A stretch of DNA of 64,000 bases, from the NCBI RefSeq assembly GCF_004362825.1, contig NZ_SNXZ01000001.1:620001-684000 (forward strand), written 5' to 3'. The notes below the pieces were generated by a model. That model made no database searches and was not told the DNA's origin. It saw only the letters and a list, made by a program, of their open reading frames with translations. This document shows, in pieces, positions 41,522 through 48,933 of the stretch. Each line of letters starts with the position of its first letter. The stretch's first letter is position 1. The DNA is from Labedaea rhizosphaerae. Lineage in GTDB: Bacteria > Actinomycetota > Actinomycetes > Mycobacteriales > Pseudonocardiaceae. Position numbers and translations under genes: made by a program.

Positions 41522-42273
41522 GGCCGGTTCAGGGTGGCGACGAACTTGTAGCGATCACCGCGGTAGACCGAGCGGACCCACTCGACCGGCTTGTCCTCGC
41601 GGTCGAAGGAGTGCCGCGAGAGCAGCAGCATCGGCATGCCGACGTCCGCGCGCAGCAGGTCGGCCTCCTCCGGCCCGGCCAGCGCGGTCTCGATGGTCTC
41701 CTCGGCGTGGCCCATCTCGACGCCGAAGCGTTCGCGCAGCACCTCGTACAGCGAACCGCCACCGCTGACGTGCTTGCGCAGCCCGCGGAAGCGCCCGAGC
41801 GGCAGGTGCGTGGTCTCGATGGCCATCGGCTCGCCGTCGGCCAGGCGCAACCGGTGCAACCGCAGGATCTTCGCTCCGGCCCGCACCCCGAGCAGGCGGG
41901 CGAGCTCCACTTCGGCCGGTACCTCGGAGACCTCGAGCAGCTTGGTCGACGGCTCGCGCCCCTGCGCCCGCATGTCCTCGGTGTAGGAGGAGAGCTGCAA
42001 CCGCTGCGCCACCTTGGGTTCGGCGGCGAAGGTGCCCTTGCCCTGCACGCGCAGCAGCCGGCCCTCGACGGTGAGTTCGGCCAGCGCCTGGCGCACGGTG
42101 GTGCGCGAGACGTCGAACTCGGCGGCGAGCGAGCGTTCGGTCGGGATCGGCGACCCGGGCGGCAGCGAGCTGAGCAACTCGAGCAGGTGTCGCTTGAGCC
42201 CCCAGTACTTCGGCTCGCGTTGCAGCCGAGCCCCGACGGTCTCGGCCGCCCCCGCGGGCGATGTGTCCAGCAT
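41518..42273 (-). CDS. dasR: GntR/HutC-family regulator, DasR type
   Basis: 251 residues from an ATG preceded by GAGGAGG; an upstream in-frame GTG at 42366 is not favoured. Residues about 20-85 are the GntR winged helix ([46 protein letters not shown]). The effector domain matches Streptomyces DasR closely at [23 protein letters not shown] and [16 protein letters not shown]. DasR represses amino-sugar and chitin genes and is released by glucosamine-6-phosphate. A dre-like operator lies in the divergent region before the SIS gene. Confidence 0.88.
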   Translation of the reverse strand: MLDTSPAGAAETVGARLQREPKYWGLKRHLLELLSSLPPGSPIPTERSLAAEFDVSRTTVRQALAELTVEGRLLRVQGKGTFAAEPKVAQRLQLSSYTEDMRAQGREPSTKLLEVSEVPAEVELARLLGVRAGAKILRLHRLRLADGEPMAIETTHLPLGRFRGLRKHVSGGGSLYEVLRERFGVEMGHAEETIETALAGPEEADLLRADVGMPMLLLSRHSFDREDKPVEWVRSVYRGDRYKFVATLNRP

Positions 42274-42402
42274 CAGATCCTCCTCGAACGTCTCCCCGAC
42301 ACAGGATGCCCTGTACACGGTCGGTTCCGCGATCAGGTCACCGTCGCGGACCCGGGTGGTGACCATCCGCGACCGGGGTGATCAACGCCCGCACCGGTTA
42401 CT

Positions 42403-42418
42403 ATTGGTCTAGACCTGA
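42403..42418. promoter_or_regulatory. DasR operator (dre-like site)
   Basis: Contains the perfect palindrome GGTCTAGACC (42406-42415) flanked by ATT and TGA, close to the known dre consensus ACTGGTCTAGACCACT. It lies 21 bp before the SIS gene and 130 bp from the regulator's start, so it can control both directions. Confidence 0.85.
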
Positions 42419-42438
42419 ATCAACCGAAAGGCTGGGCG

Positions 42439-43491
42439 ATGACCGAGCACCTCCCAGGCGCCGCTGGCCAGTCCATGAGCGCCGAGATCGCCGCGCAACC
42501 CGAGGTGCTGGCCGCATCCGCGCTGCGCCATTCGGAGATCGCCGAGGTGGCGCGGGTCGTTTCAGCTCGCAGGCCGCGGTTCGCCCTGCTCGCCGCGCGC
42601 GGCTCCAGCGACCACGCGGCGACCTACGCCAAGTACCTGATCGAGGTCCTGCTGCAGCTGCCCGCCGGCCTCGTGTCCCCTTCGGCCACGACGTTGTACG
42701 GCGCGCGACCCGACCTGAGCGACGTCCTGGTGATCTCGGTCAGCCAGAGCGGCGGTTCACCCGATCTGGTGGAGGTCACCGAAGTGGCCCGCGGCCAGGG
42801 CGCACTGACGGTGGCGGTGACGAACACACCCGACTCGCCGCTCAACGCCGTCGCCGAACTCGCCGTAGACATCGGCGCCGGGCCCGAGGTGGCGGTCGCC
42901 GCGACCAAGACGTACACCGCCACCCTGCTGTCGCTGTACCTGCTGATCGACGCGGTCCGCGGCGGCAAGGCCGAGGCCGTGCGGGACATCGGCGCGCTGG
43001 CCGCGTCCGCGTTGGACGACACCGAGGAGCAGGTCGCCGAGTCCGTGCGGCGGTTGCGGTTCGTGGAGCGCGTGCTCACCACCGGCCGGGGCTACTCGTC
43101 GGCATCGGCGTCGGAGGCGGCGTTGAAGCTCGCCGAGACCAGCTACCTCGCGGCCCGCGCGTACAGCGGCGCCGACCTGCTGCACGGTCCCGTCGCCGCG
43201 GTGGACGAGGAGACCGCGGTGCTCGCCGTGACCAGCAAGGGCAACGGCGGCGCCGCCATGGTCGACGTGGTCAAGGCCGTGCGCGAGCGTGGCGCCGACG
43301 TGCTGGCGGTCGGTTCGGCGGCCGGCGAGATGGACGCGAGCTCGCGCCTGATGCTGCCCGACAGCTCCGAAGAGGTCGCGCCGATCCTGGAAATCCTTCC
43401 CCTGCAACGCCTCGCGCTCGGTCTCGCGCTCGCCCGCGGCGGCGACCCGGACAACCCGCGCGGCCTGCGCAAGGTCACGAAGACCCGATGA
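42439..43491 (+). CDS. SIS-domain sugar isomerase/deaminase (GlmS-like)
   Basis: 350 residues with two SIS domains, like the isomerase half of glucosamine-6-phosphate synthase but without the glutaminase domain. Visible are ARGSSDHAATYAKYLIEVLL (about 52), SVSQSGGSPDLVEV (about 100) and EAALKLAETSYLAARAYSGA (about 222). Stand-alone forms (AgaS, GlmD) usually deaminate glucosamine-6-phosphate or related sugar phosphates to the keto sugar. Behind a dre site and near a GlcNAc kinase, that role is likely. Confidence 0.85.
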   Translation: MTEHLPGAAGQSMSAEIAAQPEVLAASALRHSEIAEVARVVSARRPRFALLAARGSSDHAATYAKYLIEVLLQLPAGLVSPSATTLYGARPDLSDVLVISVSQSGGSPDLVEVTEVARGQGALTVAVTNTPDSPLNAVAELAVDIGAGPEVAVAATKTYTATLLSLYLLIDAVRGGKAEAVRDIGALAASALDDTEEQVAESVRRLRFVERVLTTGRGYSSASASEAALKLAETSYLAARAYSGADLLHGPVAAVDEETAVLAVTSKGNGGAAMVDVVKAVRERGADVLAVGSAAGEMDASSRLMLPDSSEEVAPILEILPLQRLALGLALARGGDPDNPRGLRKVTKTR

Positions 43492-43537
43492 CCACCGGGA
43501 ACGCGCGAAGCGCGACCACCCGCAGCCACTAGTCGCT

Positions 43538-43543
43538 TACGCT
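43538..43543 (+). promoter_or_regulatory. -10 box of a leaderless promoter (HxlR gene)
   Basis: TACGCT followed by exactly 7 nt and the ATG at 43551; no Shine-Dalgarno. Confidence 0.55.
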
Positions 43544-43550
43544 GCCCGCC

Positions 43551-43979
43551 ATGCGTCGCACGTCGTTCGCCGACTGGCCGTGCCCGGTCGCCCGGACCAT
43601 GGACCTGCTCGGCGACCAGTGGACCATGTTGGTGCTGCGGGAGTGCTTCCGCGGCCTGACCCGGTTCGACGAGTTCGCCGCGTCGCTTGGCATCGCGCGC
43701 ACCACGCTGACCGAGCGGCTGGACCGGCTGACCGGCGCCGGCCTGCTGTCCCGCCAGCGGTACCAGTCGCGGCCGCCGCGGTACGAATATGTGTTGACCG
43801 AATCCGGCCGCGACTTCCTGCCCGCGCTGGCCGCGTTGATGCGGTGGGGCGAGCAGTGGCTGATGGACGGCGACCCGGGCACGACCGTGCGGCACGCCGA
43901 CTGCGGACGCACGGCGCACGGCGTCGTCATCTGCTCTTCCTGCGGTGAACCTCTGACGAACGGCACGGTGCGGGTATGA
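43551..43979 (+). CDS. HxlR-family winged-helix regulator
   Basis: 142 residues. The family pattern CPVARTMDLLGDQWTMLVLR with the conserved N-terminal Cys (Cys11), GLTRFDEFAASLGIARTTLT and the wing around RYQSRPPRYEYVLTE. HxlR Cys often senses reactive aldehydes or oxidants. Three further Cys near the C-terminus (DCGRTAHG, CSSCGEP) could bind zinc. It overlaps the GlcNAc kinase start, so it is co-expressed with it. Confidence 0.9.
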   Translation: MRRTSFADWPCPVARTMDLLGDQWTMLVLRECFRGLTRFDEFAASLGIARTTLTERLDRLTGAGLLSRQRYQSRPPRYEYVLTESGRDFLPALAALMRWGEQWLMDGDPGTTVRHADCGRTAHGVVICSSCGEPLTNGTVRV

Positions 43980-44926
43980 AGTACGTGATCGGGGTGGACG
44001 CGGGCGGCACGTCGACGCGGGCCGCGACCGTCGACATGTCCGGCGAGGTGCTGGGTCGCGGCACGGCCGGCGGCGCCAACCCGAACTCGCACCCACCCAA
44101 GGACGCGGCCGCCCGGATCGCCGACGCCATCGAAACCGCGATCGGAACCCTGGATCCGGGCCAAGCGGCGGCGTGCGTGGTGGGCATGGCGGGTGCGGGC
44201 AAGCTCGCGGACCCACGGGTGGCGGCGATCTTCGACGCGGCGTGGGCGGGGCTGCGGCTGGGCTGCCCGGTGCGCGTGGTGACCGATCCCGAGGTGGCGT
44301 TCGCGTCGGCGACGACCGACCCGGACGGCACCGTGGTGATCGCCGGAACCGGATCGGCGGTCGCCCGCATCGCTGATCGCCGGCTGGTGGGCCTGGTCGG
44401 CGGGTTCGGCTGGCTGCTCGGGGACGAGGGTTCGGCGTTCTGGCTCGGGCGTGAGGCGGTCCGCGGCACCCTGGTCGAACTGCAGGGATCGGCGCCGCTC
44501 TCCGCGTTGGCCACCGCCGTCCTGGCCGAGGCCGTCGGCGCGACTGTGGACGAGACGTGGGAGCAGCGGCGCCCGGCGTTCTCGAAGCTGGTGGCCGCGT
44601 GCAACGCCGTCGCCCCCATCGAACTGGCCCGCTTCGCGCCGCTGGTCAGCGCCAACGTCGGCGACCTCCTGGCCGACACGATCATCGCGGCGGCGGTCGA
44701 GCACCTCTTCGCCTCGGTCCTGCGTGCCAACACCTCCGGCCCGGTAGTCCTGATCGGCAGCGTCGCGGGCCCGTCCAGCCCGGTCGGCGCGGCGCTGCGC
44801 ACCCGACTCGAATCGTCCGGCCGCCCCGTCCACTACGCCGCCGACGGCGCCCTCGGCGCCGCGTGGCTGGCGGCCGTAGACCTGCACGGCCCCACCGCGC
44901 CCCACCCCACCCGCACCCTCACGTGA
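43976..44926 (+). CDS. N-acetylglucosamine kinase-like (BadF/BcrA ATPase family)
   Basis: 316 residues, actin-like ATPase fold. The phosphate-1 loop is YVIGVDAGGTSTRAATVD, phosphate-2 is VVIAGTGSAVARI (about 118), and LVGGFGWLLGDEGSAFWLG and a C-terminal VLIGSVAGPSSPVG follow. The family includes GlcNAc and glucosamine kinases. Together with the SIS enzyme and DasR-type regulator it forms a GlcNAc-to-fructose-6-phosphate route. ATGA overlap with the HxlR gene. Confidence 0.87.
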   Translation: MKYVIGVDAGGTSTRAATVDMSGEVLGRGTAGGANPNSHPPKDAAARIADAIETAIGTLDPGQAAACVVGMAGAGKLADPRVAAIFDAAWAGLRLGCPVRVVTDPEVAFASATTDPDGTVVIAGTGSAVARIADRRLVGLVGGFGWLLGDEGSAFWLGREAVRGTLVELQGSAPLSALATAVLAEAVGATVDETWEQRRPAFSKLVAACNAVAPIELARFAPLVSANVGDLLADTIIAAAVEHLFASVLRANTSGPVVLIGSVAGPSSPVGAALRTRLESSGRPVHYAADGALGAAWLAAVDLHGPTAPHPTRTLT

Positions 44927-45970
44927 TCCAGCGGCCTTAATCCCACCCCAACGCGAACACGACCACCGCCCCGCAGGCTTCTCCACCGAAAGTCACCCTG
45001 ACCTGCACCATCAGGATTCAGCGGGCTTAATCCCCCACGCGAACCCGAGCATCGCCCAGCAGGCTCGTTCACCCGAGAGCGCCCCGACCTGCAGCTTCGA
45101 GATTCAGCGGGCTTAATCCCAGCCCGGCATGAACGTGAGCGTTGTTCAGCAGGCTTGTTCACCGGAGGGCGGCCTGACCAGTGGGATCGGGATCGAGCGG
45201 GCTTAATCCCAGCCCAGCGCGAACATGAGCATCGCCCAGCGGGCTCGTTCGCCCGAGGACGGCTGACCTGCAGGTTCGGGATCCGGCGGGCTTAATCCCA
45301 GGCGGACGCGAACGCGAGAGGTGTTCAGCGGGCTTATTCACCGGAAGGGGCTGACCTGCGGTTTGGGATTCAGCGGGCTTAATCCCGGCCGAGCGCGAAC
45401 GTGAGCGTCGTTCAGCGGGCTTGTTCACCCGAGGACGGCCCGACCTGCAGGTTCGGGATCCAGCGGGCTTAATCCCAGCCCAGCGCGAACATGAGCATCG
45501 CCCAGCGGGCTCGTTCACCCGAGGGTGCTCTGACCTGCCGGTTCGAGATTCAGCGGGCTTAATCACGCCGGACGCAAACGCGAGAGGTGTTCAGCGGGCT
45601 TGTTCACCCGAGGACGGCCCGACCTGCAGCATCGCCCAGCGGGCTCGTTCACCCGCGGGCAGCCTGACCAGCGGGATCCAGCGGGCTTAATCCCAGCCGG
45701 ACGCGAACACGAGAAGTGTTCAGCGGGCTTGTTCACCGAGGGCGGCCTGACCAGCGGGTTCGGGATCCAGCGGGCTTAATCCCGGCCGGGCGCGAACGCG
45801 AGAGGTGTTCAGCGGGCTTATTCACCGGAGGGCAGCCTGACCAGCGGGTTCGGGATCCAGCGGGCTTGATCCCAGCGGGACGCGAACATGAGGGGCGTTC
45901 AGCGGGCTTGTTCACTCGAGGGCGGGCTGAGCTGCGGGTTTGGGAATTAGCGGGCTTAATCCCGGGCGGG
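44921..45970. repeat. Tandem array of about twelve ~90-bp units
   Basis: The core GCGGGCTTAATCCC (with variants) starts at 44931, 45021, 45107, 45197, 45286, 45373, 45463, 45553, 45681, 45770, 45860 and 45950: spacings 90, 86, 90, 89, 87, 90, 90, 128, 89, 90, 90. Midway in most units is a second related core, AGCGGGCTTGTTCACCCGAGG. Between them lie GCGCGAACRYGAG and CTGACCTGCAGGTTCGGGAT words. Frames stay open on both strands through parts of it, but indels of 1-4 bp argue against a gene. No other feature is seen in this 1.1-kb gap. Confidence 0.93.
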
Positions 45971-46069
45971 CGGGGGACGTTCGTGGGAGGGGTGAGCGGG
46001 AGGTGGGAGTGGGGATTGGGGGCGCTGGAGGCGGAGGGCGGAGGTGGGTGGGAGGTAGCGTCAGGGGTC

Positions 46070-47866
46070 ATGCGGCGGCGGGGTTGGTTGTGGGTTGTCG
46101 ACCTTGGGTTGGTGCTGCTGCTGGGAGCCACGCTGGTGAGCGGATTCGCGCAGGTCGGCGACGCGGGCAAAGCCCAGCCGAAGGCCAGTGAGCCGGTCTA
46201 CGACTACAAGCACGCCGTCCGCGAGACGGTCTGGGTCGACATCGGCCTCGATGAGGACCGCGACGGCAAGAACGACCGGGTCGCGGCCGACATCATCCGC
46301 CCCGAGGAGGCCGCCGAAAGAGGCGTCAAGGTTCCCGTGATCATGGACGCCAGCCCCTACTACCGCTGCTGCGGGCGCGGCAACGAGTCCCAGAAGAAGC
46401 AGTACTCCGACGGCAAGCCCACCGACTTCCCGCTCTTCTACGACAACTACTTCGTCCCGCGCGGCTACGCGGTCGTCCAGGTCGACCTCGCGGGCACCAA
46501 CCGGTCCACGGGCTGCACCGATGTCGGTGGCCCCTCGGACATCGCCTCCGCCAAGGCCGTCATCGACTGGCTGAACGGCCGCGCCACCGCCTACACGAAC
46601 GTCGCGGGAAACACCCGAGCCCAAGCGAGCTGGGCCACCGGCAAGGTCGGCATGATCGGCAAGTCCTGGGACGGCACCATCGCCAACGGCGTCGCGGCCA
46701 CCGGCGTCGACGGCCTCGAGACCATCGTCCCGATCTCGGCCATCAGCTCCTGGTACGACTACTACCGCGCGTCTGGCGCCCCCTTCCTCGATGGCCCAGC
46801 CACGCTGACCAACATCGACGAGGCCGCCCGGCGGACCCGGTGCAAGCAGGTCGACGACGCCATCGGCCGAGGCGCCCGCCCCGATGGCAACTACAACGCC
46901 ATGTGGGCTCAACGCGACTACGTGGCCGGCGCGGCGAAGGCCAAGGCCAGCGTCTTCATCGCCCACGGCCTGAACGACCTCAACGTCCGCACGATCCACT
47001 TCGGCCAGTGGTGGGCCGCTCTGCCACCGACCGTCGAAAAGAAGATCTGGCTCGCTCAGACCGGCCACGTCGACCCGTTCGACTACCGCCGCGCGGTCTG
47101 GGTCGAGACCCTGCACGCGTGGTTCGACCACTACCTGCTCGGTGTCGACAACGGCATCGACCGCGCCCCGCAGGCCGACATCGAACGCGCCCCCGGCCAG
47201 TGGACTACCGAGCCGGTCTGGCCCGCACGCACCACCCCGACCACGGTCGCCCTGAACAACAAGGTCCTCCAACCGCAGGGCGATGCCTTCACCGACGACC
47301 CCGGCCACGACGAGACCGACTGGACGAAAGGCCCGGCGAAGGACCACGTCACCTTCACGACCGGACCGCTCGCCGCGGACGTCCGCATCTCGGGCACGCC
47401 GTCGATCACCGTCACCGCCAGGTCGTCACGACCCCGAGCACGCCTGACCGCGATCCTGGTCGACCTCGGCAAGACCAGGACCCGCGACTTCACGGCCAAG
47501 GGCGAGGGGGTCAAGGACCTCGCCACCAGGTCCTGCTTCGGCGCGAGCACGCCCGACGACAGCGCGTGCTACCTGGACACGACCGCCGACCCGCTGACCA
47601 CGACCACGTACGTCTTCAGTCGGGGCTGGGCCGACCTCGGCCACTACGCCACCCGCACCGAACGCCACGACCTGCGCCCCGGCACCGACTACTCGATCAA
47701 GTTCACCCTGGCGACCACCGATCACGTCGTGCCTGCCGGACACCGCCTCGAGCTCATCGTCGCCGGGACCGACCACGGTCTGCTCGAGCCGGTCGACGGC
47801 ACCCCCGAGGTGACCGTCGAGCTAGGCCGTTCGTCCTTGTTCGTGCCCCTGACCGGCGCACTGTGA
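46070..47866 (+). CDS. Exported Xaa-Pro dipeptidyl-peptidase / CocE-type hydrolase (S15)
   Basis: 598 residues from the ATG at 46070, which gives an N-terminal signal-anchor (WVVDLGLVLLLGATLVSGF). Longer frames run into the repeat array and are rejected. The alpha/beta-hydrolase domain has the nucleophile Ser in MIGKSWDGTIANG (about 202), then Asp in HGLNDLNVRTIHF and His in TGHVDPFDY. A C-terminal jelly-roll (PepX_C) runs from about 370. It should cleave dipeptides with Pro at position 2, or esters, outside the membrane. TAGCGT lies 8 nt before the start. Confidence 0.88.
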   Translation: MRRRGWLWVVDLGLVLLLGATLVSGFAQVGDAGKAQPKASEPVYDYKHAVRETVWVDIGLDEDRDGKNDRVAADIIRPEEAAERGVKVPVIMDASPYYRCCGRGNESQKKQYSDGKPTDFPLFYDNYFVPRGYAVVQVDLAGTNRSTGCTDVGGPSDIASAKAVIDWLNGRATAYTNVAGNTRAQASWATGKVGMIGKSWDGTIANGVAATGVDGLETIVPISAISSWYDYYRASGAPFLDGPATLTNIDEAARRTRCKQVDDAIGRGARPDGNYNAMWAQRDYVAGAAKAKASVFIAHGLNDLNVRTIHFGQWWAALPPTVEKKIWLAQTGHVDPFDYRRAVWVETLHAWFDHYLLGVDNGIDRAPQADIERAPGQWTTEPVWPARTTPTTVALNNKVLQPQGDAFTDDPGHDETDWTKGPAKDHVTFTTGPLAADVRISGTPSITVTARSSRPRARLTAILVDLGKTRTRDFTAKGEGVKDLATRSCFGASTPDDSACYLDTTADPLTTTTYVFSRGWADLGHYATRTERHDLRPGTDYSIKFTLATTDHVVPAGHRLELIVAGTDHGLLEPVDGTPEVTVELGRSSLFVPLTGAL

Positions 47867-47971
47867 GGCATCGACAAAAATCACGCGAACCAACGGTGGC
47901 GTAGGTACAAAGATAAGGGGCATTCTCGGTATTGGTTGGTGCAGCCAACTACCGGTAGAGGGAGGGACACC

Positions 47972-48775
47972 GTGATCGAAAGCTGGATAGCGATCGGGGA
48001 CAGCTTCACCGAGGGCGTGGGGGACGAAGGGCCGGACGGCGTGTGCATCGGCTGGGCCGATCGCCTCGCGACACAGCTCGCCGCCGTGAACCCGTCGTTC
48101 TCCTACGCGAACCTCGCGCTGCGCGGAAAGATGATGAAGGAGATCCTCGACGACCAGGTGCCGATCGCGGTCGCGGAACGACCGGATCTGATCACGCTCT
48201 GCGCGGGCGGCAACGACATCATCGTGCCGGGCGTCGACATCGACGAGATCGCCGCGATGTTCGACGCCGCGGTGGCCGCCTTGCGCGCGACCGGCGCCCA
48301 GGTGCTGGTGTTCACCGCGCCGGACGTGAAGTTCCAGCCGGTGGTGCGCATGGTGCGCACGAAGGCGGCCATCTACAACGCGCACATCCACGCGAGCGCC
48401 GATCGCCACGGCGCCAAGGTCGTGGACCTCTGGTCGATGTCGACGCTGCGCGACCGGCGCGCCTGGTCGGATGACCGGCTGCACTTCGCCCCCGACGGGC
48501 ACCGGCGCATCGCCCTGCGCACGGCCGAGGTGCTCGGCCTGCCGGTGACCGAGGACTGGCGTGAGCCCCTCCCCGAGCAACCGCCGTTGCGTTGGCTGGA
48601 CATGCGCCGCATGGACGTGAGCTGGGCCCGGGCCCACCTGATCCCGTGGATCGGCCGCCAGCTGCGTGGCCAGTCGCTGGGCGACGGCCTGGCCCCGAAG
48701 CGCCCCCGGCTCACCCCGTACCGGATACCGAAGGAACCTCAGCTGCAGAGCCTGAAGGACGTCACCACCTGCTGA
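47972..48775 (+). CDS. SGNH/GDSL-family hydrolase
   Basis: 267 residues from a GTG with GGAGGGA 5 nt upstream. Block I is SWIAIGDSFTEGVGD with catalytic Ser, then NLALRGKMMKEI, block III CAGGNDIIVPG and block V DRLHFAPDGHRRIA with the Asp-His pair. No signal peptide, so it acts in the cytoplasm. Length beyond 200 forms a Pro/Arg-rich tail. Substrate unknown; esterase or lipase activity is typical. Ends in a strong hairpin. Confidence 0.92.
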   Translation: MIESWIAIGDSFTEGVGDEGPDGVCIGWADRLATQLAAVNPSFSYANLALRGKMMKEILDDQVPIAVAERPDLITLCAGGNDIIVPGVDIDEIAAMFDAAVAALRATGAQVLVFTAPDVKFQPVVRMVRTKAAIYNAHIHASADRHGAKVVDLWSMSTLRDRRAWSDDRLHFAPDGHRRIALRTAEVLGLPVTEDWREPLPEQPPLRWLDMRRMDVSWARAHLIPWIGRQLRGQSLGDGLAPKRPRLTPYRIPKEPQLQSLKDVTTC

Positions 48776-48779
48776 AACG

Positions 48780-48817
48780 GGACCGGCCGGCGCTCTCCCC
48801 TGGTCGCCGGCCGGTCC
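48780..48817 (+). terminator. Terminator hairpin after the SGNH hydrolase gene
   Basis: A perfect 13-bp stem (48780-48792 with 48805-48817) and a 12-nt loop, 5 bp after the stop codon. Confidence 0.8.
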
Positions 48818-48933
48818 GCAGGCGACACGTCCCCACCTTGTCCCATTCGTGCCGCCCGAGTGGCGCGGGACACCGCCAGCCCCGCGCCGCCCGACAGGGT
48901 GTCAGGTTCTTTCCGGTCAGCACTAAATGTCGG

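Noticed and set aside
45159..45566. Open frames through the 90-bp array on both strands
   Set aside because: The 90-bp period is a multiple of three, so frames stay open by chance. Unit-length changes of 1-4 bp break frame, and no codon bias or start signal is seen.
44921..45970. CRISPR array
   Set aside because: The stretches between cores are themselves similar to each other, period is 90 bp, and no cas genes are present.
45716..46069. N-terminal extension of the S15 peptidase into the repeat array
   Set aside because: The extension would be repeat-derived. The ATG at 46070 gives a signal-anchor and a -10 box 8 nt upstream.
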